Shown piece by piece: positions 10,408 to 20,856 of a stretch of 64,000 bases of DNA. The notes below the pieces were generated by a model, which was not told the origin of the DNA, ran no database searches, and was given only the letters and a program-made list of their open reading frames with translations. The translations under genes were made by a program, and so were the position numbers. Within the stretch, counting starts at the first letter, position 1. Every line of letters begins with the position of its first letter. The stretch covers positions 62,001 to 126,000 of the forward strand of contig JAFKAC010000040.1 of the NCBI GenBank assembly GCA_025766275.1, written 5' to 3'. The stretch is from Lactarius indigo (Eukaryota > Basidiomycota > Agaricomycetes > Russulales > Russulaceae).

Positions 10408-12737
10408 CTAGGAGGAATTCCCATACCGGGAAACCAATACGGGAAGCGTTGGAACCGACGGCGATCTCTTCGCTGATGGGTTCGAAATGGAGTTAAATAG
10501 CCACGCTACTTCGGGTCCAGTGGGCTCAAACCGGAATGCAGGAATCAACTGCGACAACGCGACCTCTATATATAGAAAGGGGTGTCAGATTAGCAAGGTA
10601 AATTTGCGTCGTTACTTTGTGCTTACTGATTTCCAGCTGTGCGAATTTGAATCCGCTGAAAGTAGTTGCGTTAGTCTAGCTCAACGAGACATCGTCATAC
10701 GTACATGCAGGCCCGTGGGCCACCGATAAATGTCATCCTAGCATAGTCAGTAACAGAATACTATTAGCAGCAATTTCGCTCACATGTTAGCGTATATGCC
10801 TTGGATGTGTGCCTCCAGAACGCTCTCGGGAAGTGGCGCCAGCCACCGTTCCGGTTTCCATTCTGTCGCGTCTGGCCCCCAAATCGATGGGTCACGATTC
10901 AAATTATAAGTGTGGATATACACATTCGTATCTTTCGGTACGAATACTTCATGGATTTTGCGTCCGTCGACGTCGTGAATCGGAGCGGAAAGTGGGAGGA
11001 TGACATCGCTTAACGCGCTGCTGACTCGTGAGCACGACGTGTCAATAAGTTGACCATGATCCGTTACGTACGTTCTCGTCACGCCAGGAACTGCTGGGTA
11101 ACTGTAACCACTTGAGGTTACATGTAAAAAAAACTAAGACCGTCCACTTACAGGCGCAGAGTTTCACGACACACCGCCTCTAAGAAAGGTAAAGAGACCA
11201 GATGGTCGTGAGTAAGCTCTTCGTTCTCCCGGCAAGCTTCTCTAAGCTCCTCTCTGAGCTTATCCTGCACGTCAGGTTGGAGAGAGAGTAAATCTAAAAC
11301 GCGGGAAAGAGTAGCCGAGGTTGATGCTGTTGCCGTTAGGGTAAGCATCCTAATAAAGGTCGTCAAGGGCGCCGAGTCCAGAACGCGCTGGGGCGTACAT
11401 CACCTGGGCAACGATTTCCTCTTCACTCAGTTGATCGTCCTCGGATGCCACCGCATTAGCTCGCACTAGAAATGACATACATAAATCAGGCCCTTGTTCG
11501 GAAAATGCTGCCTCCCTCTGTGGTGCACGCACTGAGTAGACTGATGATGTCCTTGCCATTCCCGATCTGCTGGGCTGTCGCGTCATCGGTCGATTTCAGT
11601 AGTCTCTTCTTGGTCTCGTAAATGGCTCTAGCATGGGCATTCAGGATCTCCGCGAGGTCCATGATGCGATTCAAACTCGGCCATGGCAACATCCTTCCAA
11701 CAAACTTTAGCATTTTTGAGGGGAACATTTTGCTGACGTAAGGAAATAGATTCCGATGCGCCTTCAAATGGTAATCGAATTGCCTAGAAAACGAGTAAGA
11801 CCGAGGCCATCGTTCGAATGTTCATGATACTAACACCCATTGTTTGATCGCGCTCAAGAATTCATCATTGCTGTCTTCAAAAGTGCCGAACGAATATCCA
11901 AGACCGGCTTGCCCGATGAGTTCGAGTGCCAACTTGCTCATCCATGGGACAAGATTGATCTCATGTGGGCCATGGGCCACTAACAAATCGAGACTCTCAC
12001 AAAGCTAAGGAGATTGAGACGGAGTGGTTCATGTACACACAGCCCAAGAGTACATACCTGTTGTGTAACCTCATGGAAAATTGGACTTAAATATCGTAAA
12101 TGGTTGACGTTGAATACGGGGTTCAGCAACTTTCTTTGTTTGCGGTGCTGAGCGCCTAAATAGGAAGTTAATAGGTGCACGTGAGGGATTTAGACAAGGC
12201 GCCCACCCGACGTAGCAAGGAGCCCTGGCCCAAAAGCGTGCTTATTCCAGCTTCTCAAGTTAGAGACCAGGATCGTATCTTAGAAAAAATGCGTACTGGA
12301 GGACGGCCTCGGTCTGCTCGAAAACGAGTTGGTCCTTGATAACAATGTTGTTGCATGCCTTTGGGTCAGATACCACAAGCTGTATGTCCTGTCCTTGGCG
12401 ATTTCATTGATGGGCATCATAGTTTCGGCCAGATGGACGTACCCCGAAAAAACCATAGATGCGTGCCACTTTTCCATATGTCTTATTTATCGTCTCGTGG
12501 AACTGATAGGCATGGCGGTTGAAGATGTGACGCCAATGACCTTCATATACCTCTTTGAGCGTGCGGTCAATTTTCTGATACATGGCTCTTACCCCAGATA
12601 AGAGAGGGATTCGATGGCCCTGGAATCTTCTGAAGACTTCGCTGCCTGAACCTATGATTAAGGACAGAGAACAAAACTGCACCGGCCAAGGTGACGATGG
12701 CATACGCGGCAAATCGAAAGATGAGAATAGCAGACAT
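10408..12737 (-). CDS. P450-1: cytochrome P450 monooxygenase
   Basis: Heme-thiolate monooxygenase, probably ER-anchored by the N-terminal segment MSAILIFRFAAYAIVTL. About 14 short exons can be joined in one frame from ATG at 12737 to the stop at 10408. Visible P450 landmarks: proline hinge KIPGPSNPS; GKVARIYGFFG; the C-helix-type motif AQHRKQRKLLNP; EFLSAIKQW; ExxR as RETLR; the PERW motif in EWKPERWLAP; heme-binding FIGGPRACIG split by an intron after AT of the Ile codon. The I-helix, normally AGxDTT, reads TATASTS, so the acidic residue is lost. The gene lies between NLR-B and OYE-1, divergent from OYE-1 with about 600 bp between the starts. The substrate is unknown; a pathway shared with the OYEs is only inferred from location. 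Confidence 0.83.
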
Positions 12738-13342
12738 GACAATATGGGTGGCCCCGACGCCCTGCGAGAATGGAACCTCTCTGCATCTTATATCCGAGTT
12801 AAAGACGTCACGACGAATAAGGTTAGAAGCCAAGGGTGAGAATATTGTGCTATTTTAGGGACCGTCTTGCTGGCAATGATCCTCGTCGTACAGTAACTCG
12901 GTTTCAAGTACCGCACCACCACTGAGTCGGAATGAATGGCGAAGAGCTGCGGCCTTCACAAGCTTTGCATCCGCGGCTGAATGAGAAATTGATGACATAA
13001 TTTTCACACGATTAGAAGAGGGGGGTGAGCCGATTGTTTGGTCACTAAAGTTGAAAGGGTGTAGCCCATGAACCAGCCCAGCCCTTTTCTCACGTGATAC
13101 AGTGTACTCTAACGTATTTCCTCCGAAAGGTTTCCATAATCACAATGGTCGAAATCACGTCAGCAACGTCTCGAAGCAGGCCTTGATTCTACAATATAAT
13201 ACAGACTCGGCTTAGATACCCCCATCATGCGCCCATTATTATCGTTGGTAATCAACCGGAAGGTTAATCATCACTGCTGAAAGACATGCCCCCATAAATT
13301 GTGAGCCGCTCCGATCGTATTTCGCCACCCCGCATAGCTCAG
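12738..13342. promoter_or_regulatory. Divergent promoter region of P450-1 and OYE-1
   Basis: It serves two divergent genes. The OYE side holds blocks shared by all copies: a ccccatcatgcgccca motif, gaaagacatgcccc and a TATA-like cataaatt (13293-13300), 50 bp before the ATG. No coding sequence is seen. Confidence 0.5.
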
Positions 13343-14621
13343 ATGGCCGCTCTCGTCCCAGAACTATTCCAGCCCATCCAGGTTGGCACCGCTAACCTGC
13401 AGCATCGAGTCGTCTTGGCTCCCATGAAGCGGACCCGCGCCGACGAGCGATACGTCCATGGTGCACTCGGCCTCGAATATTACAAGCAACGCACCAGCAT
13501 CCCCGGCACTCTTGCCATCACCGAAGGAACGTTCATTGCCCTGCATGCAGGCGGATGCGCCAACGTCCCCGGCATCTGGTCTGACGAGCAGATCACGGGG
13601 TGGAAAACGGTTCGCTTACCTTCTCTGACATTTTTAATCCCCATTGAGGTTCTTTGTAGATCACGGACGCGGTTCATGCAAACGGATCGTTCATTTATCT
13701 CCAGCTCTGGGTCCTCGGGCGTGTGGCCGAGGGTGATGTCCTTCGGAAAGCGGGCGGCTACGATGTCGTTGCGCCAAGCGCAATCCCTCTGGAGGGCCAC
13801 GATACGCCGCGGCCGCTGACCGTCGCAGAGATCAAGGAATACGTGCAGCTCCACGCGACTGCCGCGGAAAACGCGGTGCTGAAAGCGGGGTTCGATGGAG
13901 TCGAGATCCACTCGGCAAGCGGCTACCTTCCGGACCAGTTCCTCCAGCCTGTCACTAACAAGCGGACGGACGAGTACGGCGGCTCGCTCGAGAACCGCCT
14001 GCGCTTCGTGCTTGAAGTTACGGACGCGGTGGTCAAGGCGATCGGGGCGAATAAAGTCGGCATACGTATCAGCCCGTATCTGACATTACAAGGTAGTTCC
14101 CCCGCTTGCGTTGGTTCTGTTGTCGATAATGGATGACACTTGTTTTCAGGAATGGGGATGGTGGACCCAATCCCTACGTATGCAGCGCTCGTCACGCGCA
14201 TCCGCGACAGCTATCCCGACTTTGCGTACCTCCATGTCATCGAAATCACTAATATCGTTATAGCATCAGGAACGGGCGGCGGAACTGTGGCGAGGCCGTC
14301 GACCAAATTCCTGCGCGACATATGGGGCAACCGGCCGTACATCGCAAATGGGAGCTACGACCGCGAAACAGCCATAGAAGTGGTCGAGAAAGAAGGCGGT
14401 CTCGTCTCGTTCGGACGCTACTTTATATCGAATGTTGGTGTCGACCACCCCATGTCCCGTCAAAGCGTGCACTGATTGGTCGGTTCTGACAGCCTGATCT
14501 GCCACGGCGCTTAAAAGAGAACATCGAGCTCGCACAGGACGATCCAAAGACATGGTGGACCCAAGGTGCAGAGGGATATATAGATTACCCCTTCGCCACG
14601 GAGGTGAAACCAGGAGTTTGA
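13343..14621 (+). CDS. OYE-1: old yellow enzyme family FMN oxidoreductase
   Basis: FMN-dependent NAD(P)H:enone oxidoreductase family, TIM-barrel fold, cytosolic, 370 aa. Exons 13343-13609, 13660-14092, 14150-14433 and 14493-14621. The last exon, coding PDLPRRLKENIEL to FATEVKPGV, is needed for a normal C-terminus, and its intron starts right after FGRYFISN. Conserved: LFQPIQVG, ITEGTFIA, NVPGIWSDEQI, YLQLWVLGR, KAGFDGVE, DQFLQP, TDEYGGS, FGRYFISN. The FMN-contact Thr of classical OYEs (APLTR) is Lys here (APMKR). The His..Asn substrate pair reads HSASGYL: His kept, Asn to Ser, Tyr kept. It is the only copy retaining the catalytic-type His, so it is the best candidate for ordinary ene-reductase activity. 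Confidence 0.92.
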
Positions 14622-14737
14622 AACGTTGCCATTGAATGCTAGCCATACCTAGGAACGTGGTATGGTGAAGCCCTCACTAGTTTAGCTGTACCATTGTGCA
14701 TGTGTGAAGGAACAAATGTTCGTATTTGCTGCTCGTG

Positions 14738-14991
14738 TCTGTGGCCCGCGCCCACCATTGAGCATGATGACTTTTTCGTAAATCATGAAAACAATGCGTT
14801 CATTCATCTAATGTGCACTCGCTCAGTGACGCGCATAACAGAAAGGGGAGACCCACCACCAGTCGAGACGTTGTGCCTGTCCAGATGCGTCGCAACCCCT
14901 CGGTAAAGATGCGGTACGCGCAGCGCAGCGAATTGCGGTATTATGCTCGCGCGCGCGTCCTGATCACGCCAACACAGCACGCGTTGCGCCG
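14738..14991 (-). pseudogene. Relic of the last two exons of the mitochondrial citrate carrier gene
   Basis: Minus-strand match to 28048-28328: the terminal FTIYEKV-like exon, the intron and the exon with YRNSL..AYRIFTE.LRR.WTGT, all with indels. It ends within the intron before carrier exon 7, where it joins NLR sequence. Not functional. Confidence 0.8.
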
Positions 14992-15124
14992 AGAGCTGAA
15001 CGAGAAGGGATGATAATAAAGCACGGGAGTCTTGTTTTTCTGTGTCCGCAAAATCGAAAAAGAAAAAGGCCATGCGAGCGTCCCCAGCGTCGGAGATGGC
15101 TTTGAGAACAATCGCCGAGCTTGC
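14992..15124 (-). pseudogene. NLR fragment (NACHT start) fused to the carrier relic
   Basis: Matches NLR-B around 7398-7532 (RMAFFFFDFADT.KQDSRALLSSLLVQLS). The junction with the carrier relic is at ccgagagctgaacg, the same as at about 17133 and 19714. It is cut just after the exon's acceptor side. Confidence 0.8.
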
Positions 15125-15262
15125 TGTCCCGACCTGATGACACACTGGCACGTGGTCTGTGCTTGAAACACTGCAATATTCTACAGATACTAACTAGGCT
15201 CGTGACCAGCCTGTATAGATACTAACCACTGCTTGAAGCTTGAAGGACAGCCTGAAAACGCT

Positions 15263-15342
15263 TGCATAGTCGCCTCCGTCGTTCGTGCGTGAATAGTCAC
15301 CCCATCATTCACGCATGCATAGTCGCCCCCGTCATTCATGCG
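15263..15342. repeat. Three imperfect 26-27 bp tandem repeats upstream of OYE-2
   Basis: Units start at 15263, 15290 and 15316, each of the form tgcatagtcgcc.ccgtc.ttc.tgcg. Other OYE promoters carry one related copy (for example tcacctccatcattcatgcg near 17920). This looks like triplication of a shared promoter block. Confidence 0.65.
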
Positions 15343-15450
15343 TCCGCAATCAACCGAAAGATTAATCATCATTTCTGAAAGACATGCTCTCCATAAATTG
15401 TGAGCCATTTCGAATTCATTGATTGCACTCCGCTACCCCGTATAGCTCAG

Positions 15451-16730
15451 ATGGCCGCTCCCACCCCAAAACTATTCCAACCCATACAGGTTGGCACCAC
15501 CAGCTTGCAGCATCGAGTCGTCTTGGCTCCCATGAAGCGGGCCCGTGCCGACGATCGATACGTCCACGGTGCGCTCGGCCTCGAATACTACAAGCAGCGT
15601 ACCAGTACACCTGGTACTCTTGCCATCAGCGAGGGAACGTTCATCGCCCTGCATGCAGGCGGAGATGCTAACATCCCGGGTATCTGGTCCGACGAGCAGA
15701 TCGCGGGGTGGAAACCGGTTCGCTTACCTTTCTTTTCTGACGTTTTTAATCTCCATTGAGGTCCTTTGTAGATCACGGACGCGGTTCATGCAAACGGATC
15801 GTTCATTTATCTCCAGCTCTGGGCCCTTGGGCGTGTGGCCGAGGGTGATGTCCTCCGGAAAGCGGGCGGTTACGAGGTCGTCGCGCCAAGCGCAATCCCT
15901 CTGGAGGGCCACGATACGCCGCGGCCGCTGACCGTCGCAGAGATCAAGGAATACGTGCAGTTGTACGCGACGGCCGCAGAAAACGCGGTGCTGAAAGCGG
16001 GGTTCGACGGCGTCGAGATCCAATCGGCCGGCGGCTACCTCCTAGACCAGTTCGTCCAGCCTGCCACCAACAAGCGGACGGACGAGTACGGCGGCTCGAT
16101 CGAGAACCGTCTGCGCTTCGTGCTGGAGGTTACAGAAGCGGTGGTTAAGGCGGTCGGCGCGAACAAAGTGGGCATACGTATCGGCCCGCATATGAAAATA
16201 CTGGGTAAGTTTGTTTCCCCGCTTGCGTCAGTTGTTGCTGATGGTGATGGACGACGCCTGTTTTCAGGAATGGGGACGCCGGACCCGATCCCGGCGTATG
16301 CAGAGCTCGTCAAGCGCATCCACGACAGCTATCCCGATTTTGCGTACCTCCATGTCATCGAAATCGCTAATATGATTCAAACTTTCGGCGGAACTGTGAC
16401 GAGGCCGTCGACCAGGTTCCTGCGCGACATATGGGGCAACCGGCCATACATCGCTAATGGGAACTACGACCGCGATGCAGCCATAGAGGTGGTCGAGAAA
16501 GAAGGCGGCCTTGTCTCGTTCGGACGCTACTTTATATCGAATGTTGGTGTCGACCACCCTATGTCCCGTCTCAGCGCACACTGATTGGTCGATTCTGACA
16601 GCCTGATCTGCCACGCCGCTTAAAAGAGAACATCGAGCTTGCACGGAACGATTCAAAGACATGGTGGGCCCGAGGCGCAGAGGGATATATAGATTACCCC
16701 TTCGCCACGGAGGTAAAACCAGGAGTTTGA
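15451..16730 (+). CDS. OYE-2: old yellow enzyme family protein with altered active site
   Basis: 367 aa. Exons 15451-15717, 15772-16204, 16268-16542, 16602-16730, matching OYE-1 intron for intron. An upstream GTG at 15400 is in frame but has no counterpart in the paralogs; the ATG with MAAPTPKLFQP is preferred. TATA-like cataaatt at 15392-15399. The flavin scaffold is kept (LQLWALGRV, VGIRIGPH, GRYFISN). The substrate pair reads QSAGGYL, so His is Gln and Asn is Gly, and APMKR replaces APLTR. Either the substrate spectrum or the chemistry has changed; a classical ene-reductase would be expected to be weakened. Confidence 0.9.
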
Positions 16731-16852
16731 AACGTTACTAGTGAGTGCCAGTGCTAGCCATACCTAGGAACGTGCGGTGAAGCTCCCAGTTTAGCTGTAC
16801 CATTGTACTTGTGTGGAGGAACAAATGTTCGTATTCGTATTGTTGCCTGAGT

Positions 16853-17132
16853 CTATGACCCTCGCCCACCATCGAACACGATGACTTTTTCGTAAATCGT
16901 GAAAACTATGCCTCCATTCATCTAATGTGCTTAGTGACGCGCATAACAGAGCATAATAGAAAGGGGAGACGCACCACCAGTCGTGCCAGCCGAGGCGTTG
17001 GGCCTGTCCAGAAGCGTTGCAAGCCCTACTCGGTAAAGATGCGGTACGCGCAGTGCAGCGAATTGCGGTATTATGCTCGCGGCGCGAGAGACCGCCGCAC
17101 ACGTGTCTTTATCACTAATACAGCATGCATTG
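16853..17132 (-). pseudogene. Relic of the citrate carrier 3' exons
   Basis: Same segment and endpoints as 14738-14991, again matching 28048-28328 with frame-breaking indels. It lies directly downstream of OYE-2 as the carrier lies downstream of OYE-5. Confidence 0.8.
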
Positions 17133-17285
17133 TGCCGAGAGCTGAACGAGAAGGGATGACAGTAAAGCACCAGAGTCTTGTTTTTTATGACCGCCAAATC
17201 GAAAAATAAATAGACCATGCAAGTGTCCCCAGAGTAGGAGATAGCTTTGATATCTTGGACAATCGCCGAGCTTGCCGATAATAGC
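17133..17285 (-). pseudogene. NLR fragment fused to the carrier relic
   Basis: Matches NLR-B from about 7398 to 7542 (exon 7 start plus part of the intron), with a damaged FFFDF motif. The junction is identical to the fusions after OYE-1 and OYE-3. Confidence 0.78.
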
Positions 17286-18046
17286 GTTGAGGGCCGTCCT
17301 TTCGCTACCGAACCGTAGTTCGGGATTTGGGAAGAGTATCATACATCGTGGTTACACCTAAGACAAGTACAATCCGAATTTACTTCTACATTCTCATGTG
17401 CCATATGTGTTGTTGTCGTACATTCTAGAAAACTTAAACTTAAAAGAGCACCTGACTTGAAGTTCGCAGACGTTAGATATCGTCGTTGATTTCATCTTCG
17501 GATGTCTCCGCCTTGTGTTCTCTCTGCTTGATCTGCGACGTTGACGGGGAGGAGAAAGTTTGAGAGGAGCTCGAGTGTGGGGCTTCTGAGCTCGTGATTT
17601 AATACGCTCTTGTATGATGCTTTCTCGTTGAAGGGGAGCTGCTTTTGGCAGAGTTTGCGCAACGTCCGCATATATAGCCTAGGTGATATCTTTGATAGTG
17701 GTGATGACACACGTGACCTGTGGATTGAGGAGTGTACTCCATGGAAACCAACCACTGGCACTGTTCGAGGGACAGGAAGAATTTTGGTGGGGCCCGGGTC
17801 TGGCCCTTGGCTGACTGACGCGCTGGCTCCACTGGCAGTATCCCCCAGTACCTCCTAGGCCCTCAGAAAAATGTTGATGGCAGGTGATTGTCGTGTGGGC
17901 GGTACGCTTGCACGGTCACCTCCATCATTCATGCGTCCATTATCATTTGTAATCAACTAAAAGACTATCATCCTTGCTGAAAAACATGCCCATAAAATGT
18001 GAACCGTTTCGAATTCATTGATTACGCGATACTGCGTATAGCTCAG
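17286..18046. other. Spacer before OYE-3
   Basis: No gene recognised. The last 150 bp are the shared OYE promoter block, with cataaaat at 17991-17998. The remainder (about 17300-17880) matches nothing else I can identify in the window. Confidence 0.4.
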
Positions 18047-19353
18047 ATGGCCGCCCCCGTCCCAAAACTATTCCAGCCCATCCAGGTTGGTACCGCCAAC
18101 CTGCAGCATCGAGTCGTCTTCGCTCCTATGAAGCGGAGCCGCGCCGACGATCGATACGTCCACGGTGCGCTTGGCCTCGAATACTACAAGCAACGTACCA
18201 GTACCCCCGGGACTCTCGTCATCACCGAAGGAACATTCATTGCCCTGCATGCAGGCGGATTCACCAACATCCCAGGCATCTGGTCCGACGAGCAGATCGC
18301 CGGGTGGAAAGCGGTTCGCTTATACCCTTCTTCTCTGACGTTCACTGGATTTGTTTCTCTGTAGATCACGGACGCGGTACACGCGAACGGGTCGTTCATT
18401 TATCTCCAGCTCTGGGTCCTCGGGCGTATAGCCAATGCTGATGTCCTTCGGAAAGCGGGCGGTTACGAGGTCGTCGCGCCAAGCGCAATCCCCCTGGAAG
18501 GTCACGATATGCCACGCCCGCTGACCGTCGCAGAGATCAAAGAATATGTGAAGCTCTACGCGACGGCCGCAGAAAACGCGGTGCTGAAAGCGGGGTTCGA
18601 TGGCGTCGAGATCCAATCGGTTGGCGGGTACCTCCCGGACCAGTTCATCCAGACCGTCACCAACACGCGGACGGACGAGTACGGTGGTTCGATCGAGAAC
18701 CGTCTGCGCTTCATATTGGAAGTTACGGACGCGGTGGTCAAGGCGGTCGGTGCGAATAAAGTGGGCATACGTATCGGCCCGCATCTGATGGAACATGGTA
18801 AGTTTGTTTCCCCGCTTGCGTCAGTTGCTGCTGCTGGTTACGGATGACACCTGTTTGTAGGGATGGGGAAGCCAGACCCGATCCCGGCGTATGCAGAGCT
18901 CGTCAAGCGCATCCGCGACAGCTATCCCGACTTTGCGTACCTCCATGTCGTCGAACTCACTAATATCATTATAACGTCCAGCGGAACTATGACAAGGCCG
19001 TCGACCAAGTTCCTGCGCGACATATGGGGCGACCGACCGTACATCGCAAATGGGAACTACGACCGCGAAACAGCCATAGAAGTGGTCGAGAAAGAAGGCG
19101 GCCTCGTCTCGTTCGGACGCTACTTTATATCGAATGTTGGTGTCGACCACCCTATGTCCCATCAAAGCGTGCACTGATTGGTCGGTTCTGACAGCCTGAT
19201 CTGCCACGGCGCTTAAAAGAGAACATCGAGCTCGCACAGGACGATCCAAAGACATGGTGGACCCAAGGTGCAGAGGGATATATAGATTACCCCTTCGCTA
19301 CAGAGGTAAACCAGGAGTTTGAAACGTTACCAGTGAGTGCTAGCCATACCTAG
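18047..19353 (+). CDS. OYE-3: old yellow enzyme family protein, altered active site and shifted C-terminus
   Basis: 377 aa. Exons 18047-18313, 18365-18797, 18861-19135, 19195-19353. Same architecture as the paralogs. APMKR replaces APLTR, and the substrate pair reads QSVGGYL (His to Gln, Asn to Gly). In the last exon one A is missing from the gaggtaaaac stretch, so the usual VKPGV end is replaced by a ten-residue-longer tail ending VSASHT. The core is intact. The TATA-like box is 56 bp upstream of the ATG. Confidence 0.88.
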
Positions 19354-19445
19354 GAATGTGGTATGGACAAGCTTCCACCATTTGAGTGGTACCATTGTAC
19401 TTGTGTGAAGGAACAAATGTTCGTATTTGTATTTGTTACCCGTAT

Positions 19446-19713
19446 CTATGACCCTCGCCCACCAATGAGCACGATGACTTTTTCGTAAATCGTGAAAACT
19501 ATGCCCCTGTTCATCTACTGTGCACTCATTTAGTGACGCGCACGGCAGGACATAATAGAAAGGGGCGACGCACCACTAATCGTGCCAGCCGCGGCACTGT
19601 GCCTGTCCAGAAGCGTCGCAACCCCCCGGTAAGGATGCGGCACCCGCACCGCACCGAATTCTGGTATTCTGCTCGCACGGGCGTCTTGATCACACTAACA
19701 TAGTATGCGTCGT
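19446..19713 (-). pseudogene. Relic of the citrate carrier 3' exons
   Basis: Third copy of the same truncated carrier segment. The GLRRFWTGT..RLARLVV stretch is still readable, but the upstream part is broken. Same end point in the intron before carrier exon 7. Confidence 0.8.
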
Positions 19714-20856
19714 GCCGAGAGCTGAACGAGAAGGGATGATAATAAAGCACCGGAGTCTCGTTTTTGTGTCCGCAACATCGTAAAGAAATAGGCTGTGCGA
19801 ACGTCCCAGAGTCCTTGGATAATCCCCGAGCTTGCCGATAAAATATAAGTTCAATAAGAAAGCGACTCGCATGAGGGGTAACGCACCTAAGAATACTCTT
19901 CCCAGAGCCAGATATTGATTCAGTGGCAACTATGACCCACACGGTGACGGGATATGTACGTTTTCCGTGAATCCACAACATTGGGTCAGGTGTTTTCCAA
20001 ACTGCAAGGGTGTTCCCTTTGGTGCACTACGCAGCGGCACCATCACAGTTGCTTGGTCAGGCGCACCCGCCCGGCTGCCGTCCTGGGTGCCTATCTATCC
20101 CTGGGGAGTACCAGATGCGATGATATAAGCGAAAGATGGATCTGGGAGAGCAACCCATTTACAGCTGGTTCCATAACGATTGTCCCCTGCCATTTTGAGA
20201 ACATAGTCAGCCATCGAGAATGGGATTCATAATTGAGTCGAGGGAGAAATTCTCAGGAAATCAGGTTATCTCACAGAATTAAGGTTATAGAATAGCTATC
20301 TTGTAACAATTGGGGTTATGGAATGGTTATCTGTGCTGCTATGCTCAAGAGCCGTGCCATCTCGGTGGCGGAGTTACCCATTCAAATATTCAAACCTCGC
20401 CTATGTCCAAAAAACGGTCACCAGGAGACGATCGTTATGGAACCAGCTGTAAGAAGGTCCTTGCGTAACTCTTTCCCTGTAAGAGAGGTCAAGCTTCGGT
20501 GATCGGCGATGATGAGGTTGGAGATTACGAACGATTCGTTCGTGTCGCTGACTTGATTGACCACTTGTTGAATCGCTGCTCCGTTCTCCCTTACATTTAA
20601 CCGGGTAAAAGGTTGAAGACAGATCTGGGGACCGGGCAATGCAGGTACAACACACCTTCGATGACTGAACCGACTTTGTGGTCGATGCCTTGTGTCTGGC
20701 TGTCGACGCTCCGCATCTTATCATAGATACCTTTCATATCAATCTCGTACCCCCACATTGAGGCTCTCCACCTCTTCTCCTACGTCCTTCACCTTGTCGT
20801 CAATGCCACGGGTGATCCTCAGAGCTTCTATTGCCGTTATGCGAGCCTCCTCTAAG
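19714..20856 (-). pseudogene. NLR-C: truncated NLR relic
   Basis: Runs from the NACHT exon through the P-loop mini-exon (about 19888-19912), the WIHGK exon, the QVVNQVSD..S exon and part of the coiled linker (EALRITRGIDDKVKDV). It then ends abruptly in P450 sequence at about 20856. The NACHT exon is damaged and a 288 bp element is inserted in the WIHGK exon. In the 20450-20560 stretch one long frame is open where NLR-B needs an intron, which helps show the ancestral frame. Confidence 0.83.
20162..20449. mobile_element. MITE-like element, 288 bp, inserted in NLR-C
   Basis: The ends are inverted repeats: cagctggttccataacgat is shared exactly (19 bp), with further similarity to about 28 bp. TA flanks both sides (20160-20161 and 20450-20451). 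NLR-B at 7808-7840 reads straight across this point without the insert. No coding capacity. Confidence 0.8.

Noticed and set aside
15263..15342. CRISPR-like repeat array
   Set aside because: Three contiguous imperfect repeats without spacers in a eukaryotic promoter; not CRISPR.
15400..15450. Upstream GTG start for OYE-2
   Set aside because: Not conserved in paralogs and spans the promoter block; the ATG at 15451 aligns with all other copies.
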